Positions 1 to 9,475 of a stretch of 22,500 bases of DNA are shown one piece after another (the first letter of the stretch is position 1; each line of letters begins with the position of its first letter). The DNA is from Glandiceps talaboti (lineage: Eukaryota > Hemichordata > Enteropneusta > Spengelidae). The translations under genes were made by a program, and so were the position numbers. The stretch is from positions 9,843,759-9,866,258 of the forward strand of contig NC_135559.1 in assembly GCF_964340395.1 (NCBI RefSeq), given 5' to 3'. Under the pieces are notes generated by a model. That model did no database searches. It was not told the origin of the DNA and saw only the letters and a list, made by a program, of their open reading frames with translations.

Positions 1-85
1 GCTGCCCATAGGGCTGGATGACACTAGGGACATTGCAGATGAAGGTAGTGTTTGCTTCACAGATAGACCAGATACAGCTCCCAAC
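1..85 (-). CDS. possible partial exon of an unidentified gene (C-type-lectin-like end?)
   Basis: On the minus strand a TTGCAG acceptor ends at 86 and is followed by an open frame that runs off the window edge. In the frame GTT GGG AGC the peptide contains CIWSICEANTTFIC and then NVPSVIQPYG. A Trp followed by two cysteines seven residues apart, the second within FIC, resembles the end of a C-type lectin domain, although the Trp-to-Cys spacing is shorter than the usual WND....C. Another frame is also open over this short stretch, so openness alone is weak support. If real, this gene lies downstream of the lipases on the same strand. I found no convincing partner exon between here and lipase A. 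Confidence 0.27.
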
Positions 86-1918
86 CTGCAAGGATTATGT
101 TTCCCAATCTTCAGAAAGACGAAGACAAACATCTTACATAGAAATTGTTTGATAATGTAATAGTAATACAGCATAGAACATGATAGAAGCGATAACCCTT
201 TGTATAAAGCCACTTACTGAATGTAATTTGATGATGTCAGTATTAAATAGATTAACATTGAATGTTTATATATTTATGCTCCCTTTTTTTCCCCTGTTGT
301 ATAATTTGCATAATACAATGGCAATACAGAGTATGAATCAAACGGAAAAAAATAAAAAAATATTTAGATTATTTTATTTCCGCAGGAGACACTTTAGTGT
401 TATGTATTGAAGACGAACCAAATACAAATTTCGTAAGAATACGGCTGGTCAATTTTTCCAATAGCTGAAATATTTTTTGTCGTACTTATTTATTAGATAT
501 AGTGACTTATTCGTAATATTGTGCAATAAATCAAGCACATATACATCTGCTGCGATTGCTCACTTTTGAATCATCGGTGGTTAAACGTATTTGTATATAG
601 AAGCACACGTAATATGGCGTAATCGATTAAATGATATCGATTTTTTGGGGTCCGCACCCAAAAATCAGCACCCGCAATGAATCACGATTCCAACTACTAC
701 TTATAGATGAAACAAACCTTTAATTACCATATACAATGTCTAATTATTGGTATTTTAGCAACTTTCAGTGAATGTGTTCTTGATTGTCTGACCGGATAAA
801 AAATAATACCCATTCAAGTTACAGCTAGTACACGTTTAAATTATCATACTGTATCGATATCCAAATTACAGAACATCGCAGCTCATAACAGAATAAGTAA
901 AATTATATTATCATAATGATTGATTTTGATTTTAGGCATATTATTAAATATAATGAATTTTACAATAAAATCGAGAGAGAAAATAATTCAACGATTTACA
1001 CACACACATAAAAGTCAAAAGTAACAAAGGAACATAGCGTCCAAAAAGCTAACTGCTACATCTGACGTTTGACATAACCTTCGACATCCCGTGAATTTGT
1101 GTACAGTGTTGTCTTCATAAAATGAATAAATTTGCCTTTAAATTTGTCGACTGCCAATCACCCGCACTAATATGATCATCAATATTTTATATTCTCAGCA
1201 GTCAGGTTTACATTACGTACGCCGTCTGCTGCACGTTGGCTGACGCGTGACGTCACCAGTCAGCAGGACGCAGAATTGACGACTGCACATACGTGCGTAT
1301 CATGTAAGAGTTAAGCCAGAAAAACGTGGGTGGATTTACGTCTTGAAAAATTGAAGATCTTAATCTCGAAACGGATTGCCCTAGCATGTCAAAGGATTAT
1401 ATTACTTCGAAGTCAATACTTCAAGTCTGTTTCTTGTTCTACAGAAAGTGTGTGTATCTCTCTAGTCAACAAAATACTTCGTAGCAAATATTGTCGGCTA
1501 AGAGACAATTTATGCAAGAATGTCCTAAATTTCTATTTGAATACGGAATATCCAGTTAAACGGCAACAACAAAAACTAACTGCTATTTAATTCTTAGGAT
1601 ACCAACTTCTTTATGGAAATGAAGAAGTGTGTATCCCAAGTGTTGCATAGTAATTAGTTTATGTTGGATGAGGTTTGATAAAAACATCTGACTTATAGTT
1701 CATTTGGAGGTCATGAAATTTTAATGCTAAAACGTCTATAATGGTATGTCCTATATGGACGACCACTACAGTAACTGGTAACTAACGTGTACCTCGACAA
1801 GCCAACAGGAAATAAAGTCCTACAGTTAAGTCTTTGACGTTCAAAGTGTCTCTATTACAAACATTTATCCAAACTTTAGTTTATCGATGTCATGTAAAAT
1901 ATAATGTAAATCCATAAC
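86..1918. other. gene-poor intergenic DNA
   Basis: No coding exon is supported here. The stretch is AT-rich and holds one half of a dispersed 25 bp inverted repeat (649-673), a GTGACGTCAC palindrome (1247-1256) and a 19 bp imperfect hairpin (1593-1640). An open frame on the plus strand (about 1330-1590) encodes a Lys/Arg/Leu-rich peptide with no recognisable motif, and I do not call it a gene. Confidence 0.6.
1593..1640. repeat. imperfect hairpin, 19 bp stem
   Basis: CTTAGGATACCAACTTCTT (1593-1611) pairs with the arm at 1622-1640 at 16 of 19 positions, leaving a 10-base loop. The stem is shorter than a typical animal miRNA precursor, and no other copy was seen in the window. Its function is unknown; it could be a fragment of a mobile element. 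Confidence 0.5.
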
Positions 1919-2023
1919 GTATGTGTGTATGTATGTATGTATGTATGTATGTATGTATGTATGTATGTATGTGTGTATGTGTGTATGTGTGTATGTGTGT
2001 ATGTGTGTATGTGTGTATGTATG

Positions 2024-2057
<34 letters not shown>

Positions 2058-2733
2058 TGCATGTATGCATGTATGCATGTATGTATGTATGTATGTATGT
2101 ATGTATGTATGTATGTGTGTATGTGTGTATGTGTGTATGTGTGTATGTATGTATGTATGTATGTATGTATGCATGTGTGTATGTGTGTATATGTGTATGT
2201 GTGTGTGTGTATGTATGTATGTATGTATGTATGTATGTATGTATGTATGCATGTATGCATGTATGCATGTATGTATGTATGTATGTATGTATGTATGTAT
2301 GTATGTATGCATGTATGCATGTATGCATGTATGTATGTATGTATGTATGTATGTGTGTATGTGTGTATGTGTGTGTGATACATGCATGTATGTATGTATG
2401 TATGTATGTATGTATGTGTGTATGTGTGTATGTGTGTGTATGTATGTATGTATGTATGTATGTATGTGTGTGTGTATGTATGTATGTATGTATGTATGTA
2501 TGTATGTATGTATGTATGTATGTATGTATGTATGTATGTGTGTATGTGTGTATGTGTGTATGTATGTATGTATGTATGTATGTATGTATGTATGTATGTA
2601 TGTATGCATGCATGTATGTATGCATGTATGTATGTATGTATGTATGTATGTATGTATGTATGTATGTATGTATGTATGTATGTGTCTGTGTGTGTCTGTG
2701 TCTGTGTCTGTGTGTGTGCATGCATGTATGTAT
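1919..2733. repeat. (GTAT)n/(GTGT)n compound microsatellite with higher-order structure
   Basis: About 815 bp of tetranucleotide repeat, mainly GTAT with variant GTGT, GCAT and GTCT units. It is not random. A GCATGTATGCATG block recurs at about 2059, 2249 and 2309, and the 60 bp at 2221-2280 are repeated exactly at 2281-2340. The 3' end passes into GTGTCTGT units. Because the unit contains no stop in several frames, long Tyr-Val-Cys-Met or His-Thr-Tyr-Ile open frames appear on both strands. They are artefacts of the repeat. Confidence 0.97.
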
Positions 2734-3938
2734 TGGTGGACTGAAGTATGGATAAGTGGATGTATTTTACTGAAACTGCACATACATTTATTACAAGAGA
2801 AAACTATTTACACTACTGTCAGCCATATGGCCTTTGTATACAGTAGACCGGATTCATTTCAATCTCATTTGCATACAACAGTCTAAATGAATATAGCAGC
2901 TGAGAATAACTGAACACCTGTTGGTAGTGGATTTGGAGTGAAGCTGTATATATGGTCGTGGTATCCTTTATTCATCAGGACTGTTCTACTCAATACTTTG
3001 ACACTTGAGCTTGTCGTAATTTCTGCCCATTCCCTAAGAATGTTACATACAAATTAAGCCTATATATTCCATGTGACGGTTTACGGGAATAACTGCGGTT
3101 AGAACTGGAGAAAATAATTCATTGCTCCATTGCTTCCACATGTAGTAATTGTAGTAATTGTTTTGTAAATATTCAGTGTTCAACGTCATACATATAATTT
3201 GAGTTAAGTGAAATTAAGATACAACGTTGACAGTGTATATTTACGCGATATCATGCAATGTTATTTGATACCGCAAAACGTGGTGCACGACATTAATCAA
3301 GAATGCGAAATGACGATATGTGATCGTTAGATGACGTCACAACGCTATCATTGGGGCGTGTCCATTTGTCATGGTAATGGACTGCATTTGACATTATTAT
3401 ACATTCAACGTCCATCGACTTTATGATAATGAACTACAATAATAATCAAATTTGATATTGTCGGTGTAAGTTTTCAATGTCAGACATATGATTTGAATTA
3501 GGTGAAACTGAGATACAATCTATACATGTTATTTTGGCAACATGTACCCATGCTGGTTTATAATGTGTATACTAAAAATGTACTATATTATTCAATAGAT
3601 ATAAATAGTTGTCATAAAATGTATACTAAAATATGCATAATTTTGTATTATATATGCCTAATTTATATTTTAAGAAAACCCCGCTGTGTTAAAACCGATT
3701 CTCACCCCTCTACTTACGATTCTATGACTCACTATGAGGAAAACGAAAGCTACAGAGGCAAACATTATTTCCATCGATGGGGGCGCTCTCTCACCTATTT
3801 CTTGTGACTCGTGAAAAGAAAGCTGCCCGTCACTGCGATTGGTTTATATTCAAATATGATTATGCATTACGCAGAAATGGGCTCTCGTCAGAATGCATAA
3901 TGAATGTTTGAAACATTAATTGATGTTTGATGATTGAT
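2734..3938. other. intergenic DNA with short duplications
   Basis: No gene is supported. Contents noted: a diverged 46 bp direct repeat (3179-3224 and 3473-3518), a TGACGTCA palindrome (3332-3339), a duplicated ATGT(G)TATACTAAAA motif near 3560 and 3617, and a 10 bp inverted repeat (3859-3868 with 3892-3901). An open frame at 3502-3807 on the plus strand is Tyr/Ile-rich, has no recognisable domain, and is judged non-coding. Confidence 0.55.
3179..3518 (+). repeat. pair of 46 bp diverged direct repeats
   Basis: The 46 bases at 3179-3224 and at 3473-3518 start TTCAAYGTCA and end AGATACAA. They match at 39 of 46 positions with no gaps, and six of the seven differences are transitions. The 248 bp between them is unrelated. 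This looks like an old local duplication or two copies of a dispersed repeat. Confidence 0.7.
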
Positions 3939-3984
3939 AGAGAGAGAGAGAAAGAGTCAGAGACAGACAGAAAGAGAGACAGAC

Positions 3985-4017
<33 letters not shown>

Positions 4018-4046
4018 GAGACAGACAGACAGACAGACATACAGGC

Positions 4047-4113
<67 letters not shown>

Positions 4114-4131
4114 AAGAGTCAGAGAGAGAGA
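3939..4131. repeat. (GACA)n microsatellite
   Basis: About 40 units of GACA, with scattered GACT/GAGA variants, are bounded by GA-rich ends. The 15-mer AGAAAGAGTCAGAGA occurs at both ends (3949-3963 and 4111-4125). Long Arg-Gln-Thr-Asp open frames across it are repeat artefacts. Confidence 0.95.
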
Positions 4132-4351
4132 CATTTTTTAACAGTATAAAACAATTTGCATCAATCTACATCAATAGAAAGAAAGTTTCTAGTAAAAGCC
4201 TATTTGAATAAAAAGATGCTGGGAAGAGAGACACCATATTTATTTGTATAGTTGTATTTACACACTATAAAGTCAGCAATATTACATAATGAAGGTGAAA
4301 GGAGATATGTATAATCACGTACACAAACACTGTCTATAAATATTTTAACAA

Positions 4352-4357
4352 TTTATT
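4352..4357 (-). promoter_or_regulatory. candidate polyadenylation signal of lipase A
   Basis: On the minus strand this reads AATAAA, about 115 bases after the lipase A stop codon. It is the only canonical hexamer I noticed close downstream of that stop. A transcript 3' end would confirm it. Confidence 0.45.
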
Positions 4358-4470
4358 ACTCGTCCGCACATAAATATCTGTGACCAGAAACAAAATGAAC
4401 GGACGATCCTCCCGTTAGTAAGTGTAAAACATGGCAACTGATCGGGAGACCCTCCTGCTGAAAATTTAAA

Positions 4471-7400
4471 TTAGTTCAAACAATACGGTGCAACGCTTCC
4501 TGTTTCCAGATAGAATATACCTCTTGAGCTACTTTTGTCAGCGTTGTACCCCATATATGAACATTGTCCAAACAGGCAGTAACTGCAGGCTGAAGGATCA
4601 TTGTCCACTTCCCATAAAGTACATGGATATGATGTGAATAGACAGTCTCCAGTTATAGATTCCATATAGTAGATGTGTGCACGGCTATGATCACAACCTG
4701 TCCCGGCTGTTGTAAGAATCACATAGACCAGAAAGACGATAAGACATCATATTGATCAGTAAGCGCTTGAGTTTATGGGTGGGTGAGTGGGTGGGTGGGT
4801 GAGTGGGTGGGTGAGTGAGTGAGTGAGTGAGTGAGTGAGTGAGTGAGTGAGTGAGTGAGTGAGTGAGTGAGTGAGTGAGTGAGTGAGTGAGTGAGTGAGT
4901 GAGAGCGTGAGTGAGTGAGTGAGTGAGTGAGTGAGTGAGTGAGTTAGTGAGCGAGGAAGGAAGCGAGTGACTGAGCGAGCGAGAATTAGTTGGTGAGTGA
5001 ATATAGTGAGTGAATAAGTAAGCAAGTGACGGCGTGAGATTGATATTGTTGTTGGAACTTCATTTCTCCTTAAACAATGCAACAACATTACCAACATGTA
5101 ATAAAGGGATAGATGCAAATGAGTGAGTAGAAAATATTTCTTCAAACGTAGAAAACATACATAATACAAAGACTTGATACTTGACAATCTCACTAGTTCT
5201 CTGATTAACAATCTCTAATGAAATCATAGTAACTATGCACGTATACTCACAGTCGTCAACTTCGTCTTCTGTACAACCTGGTTGTGACTTTCCGCCGTTT
5301 GGGTAAAAATCAACATCACCAACCTGTATTTTGAACAGTACAAGATTTTTTTGTGAAAGATGAATAATATGCCCAGACGCATCGTGTTTGGACGTTTTAT
5401 ACTCTGGAGTATTACATGGTTTTAGTGAGAACTTTGCTTGGAGGTGAAGAGATCTCGAAGATGACATCTTTTATTACTTATATAGAGTGGAGCTTAGTTT
5501 AAAGGCGATTCTAAATGTTGACTTTTACCTTTGCTATTTTTCTAGATAATGAGCCCATGAAACATGCGCTTGCACGAACAAATAATCTTGGCGACTATGC
5601 AAAGTTTAACAATGACAGTCTTTCAACCGTTTCTCGCGGATCGTCGTGCTTACTTCGTGTACGTATATTAGGGTATTTCCTGTCTCATCCGGACTACGCA
5701 CAAAGGCCACAACGTGACGTTACTTGTAACAGTGCATATACTTTATTTTTCGTGTTACTACGATTGACTTTTTTTGGTTCATGGACGACAACTGAATTGA
5801 TACTCCCACTTACTGGTTGGAAAGCGCCAAATCCAAGAGTAATAACGTTGTTTCCATCAGTATGGACGGCATCAACAAATTCAGCATCGCTAGGGTCGAG
5901 TCGAACTAATGGATCCATGTATTCAAAGAATGGGCCAGCAGGGTCAAGTCCTGTGTAACAAAATCATATGTCATACGATAAAAGTCATCTCGCAAATTTA
6001 AAGAGAGCCCGTCAGATTTTTTAAGACATCCCGAAAAATTATGTGACGTCACATTTCAAGTTCTTCTCATTGTTGCCGATTTCGCTGCATCAATATGTGA
6101 CAGAAGAATGTATAACTTGATCATAATAATAATAATAATGCACATATAAAATTTACCAGGCTGATATTCTAAGCATTACCAGTCGTTCAATTCACCCAGA
6201 CTCGTTCGCACGCTACAACCTAGCCAGTAACTTGGGAAATATAGTATTTTCAAAAGTCAGTCAAAACTTGGGATGGGTAAGAGCATACACATACAGTGAC
6301 GCGACGTAACATGTTTTGACCGACAAAAAGTACTTCATCCGGACAAGCGTTCCAAACGACCACTGGACTTTATCAACTCTTTGACGAGTGAAAGTTAACA
6401 CACAGGAAGGAAAAAAATCCACTTAACTTTATATTTTGTCCACGGTGTATAATTGATACGGGCAGACAGAGAGTACAACATAAACAGATAAGAAGCGTCA
6501 TGAAGGTTTTTTTTTGTAAACTATACAATATCATATATGTTTCTCACCTGAGATTCGTCCTAAACCCGGTGTTCCTTCACCTGCATATCCAGCCACCTGG
6601 GCTCCAAGACTGTGACCAATCAAATGCATGTCACTGTAAGACGCTCCAGTCTGGTCTTGCAGAAGTTTCATGAAAACAGCCAATTCAGCTCCAACAACAC
6701 GTGTATTTTCGGCAGATTGCCAGTAAATAGCAAGTGCACCCTTTCGCCAGTCAACAGAAAACGCGTTCACGTCTTCCTGTAAGAAATATGAATGAGCGCC
6801 CTTTATCAATGAAAGATCACGGGTTTGGAATTTTGCATCTTTCTTCTACTCAAGGGTAAGATCTCTGAATAAGGTCAGGGAACACTACGTAACAGTAGGA
6901 ATTCACTTTATCCGAACCAAAGTTGAATCCATTTGGTTTCGTCTTCTGTACAAGACACGGTAAAGAGATGGCTGGCTGGCCGGCTGGCTAGAAGGCTGCA
7001 TTTTACCCCAAATAGTCATGTAGAAGATTCCATTTAGAGGGATAGTAGGTCATCATTTTGCTCATTAGTATGTTTATTATCAAAATATACATGTTTGTGG
7101 GTGTATGGTCAAAAGAAAGAACAGCCGATATTTAGAAGTGTCACTCGTCAAATTCTTTTTGTATATTAAAAAAAAAAACCAATAAAGTAAAACAAATCTA
7201 TGGATAACAAATACAGGTTACCCATCCCTTCTGTTGGTCTATATATGTTTATAAATGTGTGTATAAATATATGAGTATTATGTGAGTGGCCTAAAGTAGT
7301 CGAATGGTCTATAGTTGAATGGTCTATAGTTGAGTGGTCTATAGTCATAGTAATCATTGTCCATATAGTGAGTGGTACTTTGTGTGGTTACGGCAAATTT

Positions 7401-8286
7401 TGGTACTCACCCTAGCAACTAAAGCTTGTGCCATGTCCCGCCTCCAACCGTTATATCCATTACCAGTGTATCCATGTATGACGAATTTTGTAGGCCGAGA
7501 AGGGTCAAAGTTCGACTCGGCCAATCCTAGGACATCCTTTCGGGTTAAAATGTTGGGAGTAACACGATTTTGACGAGTGTACAATAAGAACGTAATGTCT
7601 TGTTCTTCTGGTGATTGTGGCGGGAAGCTACCAGTGTTATCGTATGGTGGGTCATCTGTAAAGCAGCCTAAATCGTCATAGCACACCTGAGCAGCTAGAG
7701 CTAAAAAAATAATACGAGAAAGAACGTGAACTCAGAGTTGAGAAAAGGGAGAAACGTCCGGGAGAAAAAACAAGTCATGCCGATTCTTTTAAATACGTGT
7801 AGACCATGGCACAGACACTACATTTATATCAGCATAACGACCATACATAATTATACCGCGGCCGAAGACGACAAATCGCTCTTCGGAAGAGCGCTGATTT
7901 AATCCGAAGAGCACTGGTTTCAAGCGACTTGTCGTCTTCGGCAACGGTATAATTATATGTCCTCAACTCTCCGGGAGCATGAGATATATTACCATCTAAG
8001 CAAACGGGTAGGATTGACGCATAATTAACACAGCAATTTCAGTTCTACCTTGTTCCCAATCATACATCTGGAGACCAATCGTGGTTCTAATGTTGCCCAA
8101 GGACTTTAGCCATTCAGAAACAGACGAAAACGGTAACTTGAAGATTAAATTCCACGTAAATACATAACTTTCAACATTTTCGAAATTAATGTTAGCATAA
8201 AAAGTCGACAAATAAATACAATGATTCAAAGTTAATTACTCACCACCGGTGATGCAAACTGCAACTGTAAAGAGGAGAGTATACAT
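4471..8286 (-). CDS. lipase A: secreted pancreatic-lipase-family hydrolase, no PLAT domain
   Basis: Probable extracellular lipase or phospholipase A1 of the pancreatic lipase family. Six exons, all with GT-AG borders: 8286-8244, 7700-7411, 6776-6548, 5950-5814, 5323-5251 and 4706-4471. Phases are 1,0,1,0,1 and the joined frame is 335 aa. A signal peptide ([14 protein letters not shown], likely cut near Ala18) precedes VCYDDLGCF. The oxyanion-loop HGY is at 90-92. The triad is Ser167 in GHSLGA, Asp190 in GLDPAG and His264 in CDHSRAH. Lid cysteines 250 and 262 enclose an acidic 11-residue loop (TEDEVDD...), against about 23 residues in human pancreatic lipase. The protein stops at YCLN, where the family's N-terminal domain ends, so the PLAT/colipase-binding domain is absent. 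An in-frame ATG at 8340 would add 18 residues; the inner start is preferred because it opens the signal peptide. Intron 1 holds a MITE-like element, intron 2 a 15 bp tandem repeat, intron 5 a (GTGA)n array. Confidence 0.92.
4775..4983. repeat. (GTGA)n microsatellite in intron 5 of lipase A
   Basis: Around 200 bp of GTGA/GAGT units. They are preceded by GGGT variants (4777-4810) and decay into GCGA and GACT variants at the right. The array sits within the intron between exons 5 and 6 of lipase A. Thr-His-Ser-Leu open frames over it on the minus strand are repeat artefacts. Confidence 0.95.
6044..6051. promoter_or_regulatory. perfect CRE-type palindrome (1 of 6)
   Basis: TGACGTCA lies within a 10 bp palindrome GTGACGTCAC in intron 3 of lipase A. 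The other copies start at 1248, 3332, 12087 (in an exon), 13025 and 16075. The motif is the known CREB/ATF binding core; binding here is inferred only. Confidence 0.3.
7302..7346. repeat. 15 bp tandem repeat, 3 copies, intron 2 of lipase A
   Basis: Three adjacent copies of GARTGGTCTATAGTT lie at 7302-7316, 7317-7331 and 7332-7346. A weaker GAGTGGCCTAAAGTA copy lies just to the left (about 7284). Copies differ by one or two bases. A short Asp-His-Ser-Thr-Ile open frame on the minus strand is produced by the repeat. Confidence 0.9.
7847..7956. mobile_element. palindromic MITE-like element in intron 1 of lipase A
   Basis: The arms 7847-7880 and 7923-7956 are inverted copies matching at 31 of 34 positions. 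They contain GCCGAAGACGACAA, and a loop of about 42 bp separates them. The loop holds another perfect hairpin, CGCTCTTCGGAAGAGCG. The outermost 8 bases, ATAATTAT, are themselves palindromic. The element is therefore either a 34 bp TIR, or a 26 bp TIR starting at ACCG flanked by an 8 bp target duplication as in hAT elements. There is no coding capacity, so movement would depend on a transposase made elsewhere. Confidence 0.72.
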
Positions 8287-8930
8287 TGTTGTATTACTTG
8301 TGGCTGTTCGGAAATTGCCTCCTAGATTGCAATGTCCCATATTTTGATAATATTGGCGATTATCATAATTTATCAATGATTACGGATATCCTTCTTAGCT
8401 TATCAAGTTATTTGTATTAAAATCACTATGACAAATACTACAGTGGTACACGTGTTTCCCACGGGATGACCGACATGTCCATTGGTAATTTGGGAGGCTC
8501 CGTGTAGATAGACCGTCAAACAGAAAGGGTCCGCGGAGGAATGCGTTTCGAGCAATTCCTCCTCCGATATAGCTGCCTGTGTATGGTAGTTGCACACTCC
8601 TGAGTCAAGGGGTTCCACGTACCTTTTAAGGGGTGAAATCATTCGACCAACATAGGATAAATAAACTAAATTCTTGCCCCCCCCCCCTCTAACTTAATTG
8701 GCCAAAATTGATAACAATTTTGTTTTAACTTTCAGACAGCACAGTCATTTGCTAATCAGTACACAGTAACAGGTTGCACCATGAATACAAAATCCTCGTT
8801 CCCAACCTGTATGTTATTGTCATGCCTTTTCTTAGAGTGTTATTCTTCCATTTCTTGATTTCACTCCCAAACTAAAATGATATTTTTGCTATGCTACATT
8901 GAACTATAGCTATTGATCTCAACCGTATAG
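8287..8930. promoter_or_regulatory. upstream region of lipase A
   Basis: This holds the presumed promoter of lipase A. TTGATAAT (8344-8351) lies about 60 bp before the preferred start codon, and further GATA-core sites (TATCAATGAT near 8372, TATCAAG near 8401) follow upstream. There is no clear TATA box. A short hairpin (GGAGGAATGC with GCAATTCCTCC, about 8534-8563) and an 11-C run (8677-8687) are also present. Minus-strand open frames at 8395-8642 have no recognisable motif and overlap each other in two frames, so they are not called. Confidence 0.35.
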
Positions 8931-9182
8931 GGTAGTCCCGCTTACGTTGCTGTGCGGGCTCGGTTAATTACGAGACAAGACTCTAGATCTGACGGATGTG
9001 GTCGCTCTCCACATACTCACACTTGCCAAGTAAACGTCCGTGGTAATACCGAAGAAGACACGAAATCAGATTGCGATTCGATGGGAACACGACGACATGA
9101 CAACCCCGTGATGATGGTAACAACAATATAATCAATCAATCAATCAACCAACCAACCAACCAACCAACCAACCAACCAACCA
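8931..9182 (+). mobile_element. possible SINE-like block ending in a simple-repeat tail
   Basis: Base composition becomes more GC-rich over about 8931-9120 than in the surroundings. It contains GATTCGATGGGA (about 9076), loosely like a Pol III B box, and ends directly in (AATC)n then (AACC)n (9130-9182). A non-coding body followed by a tetranucleotide tail is typical of SINEs. However, the A-box match is poor, no target-site duplication was seen, and there is only one copy in the window. Treat this as a hypothesis. Confidence 0.2.
9130..9182. repeat. (AATC)n/(AACC)n microsatellite
   Basis: Four AATC units run into about nine AACC units with a single clean transition near 9147. The array lies in the spacer between lipases A and B. 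Confidence 0.95.
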
Positions 9183-9384
9183 GCAATCCAAGAAACCACT
9201 CACACGTCCACCGACAAATTTATACTACAGGAAAGGAAGGACAGACATGACTACATCCATACAGATAGACACACATCCAAGGTACAAGCTCCCTTCGCCA
9301 TTCTATTAGTATTGATCAATGCATTATTAATGCATCAAATGTAATATAATTATGTAACACAACAAATACGTAGGTTTGAAGGAA

Positions 9385-9412
9385 ATTATACACTTTAATT
9401 ATACACTTTAAT
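9385..9412 (-). promoter_or_regulatory. candidate polyadenylation region of lipase B
   Basis: ATTATACACTTTA is duplicated in tandem (9385-9397 and 9398-9410). Each copy gives ATTAAA on the minus strand (9394-9399 and 9407-9412), about 65-80 bases after the lipase B stop. ATTAAA is the commonest variant of the animal poly(A) hexamer. Use of either copy is inferred. Confidence 0.4.
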
Positions 9413-9475
9413 ATCAAATTGTATAATCAACTTAAAGGCAATTGAAAAGGAAACAGTTTAAATAAATCGTAACGA

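Noticed and set aside
1330-1590. 86-residue plus-strand frame in the left spacer
   Set aside because: Basic and Leu/Ile-rich with no domain, no signal peptide and no partner exon. Likely chance.
1865-2886. Long open frames on both strands rich in Tyr-Val-Cys-Met or His-Thr-Tyr-Ile
   Set aside because: They are produced by the stop-free (GTAT)n tetranucleotide array, which is open in several frames and on both strands at once.
5060-5467. 135-residue minus-strand frame covering exon 5 of lipase A
   Set aside because: Only the central 73 bases are exon. The flanks are introns 4 and 5 read through, and the splice sites and phases match those in B and C.
5515-5958. 147-residue plus-strand frame
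   Set aside because: It is the antisense shadow of exon 4 of lipase A, which is conserved in the other strand's frame.
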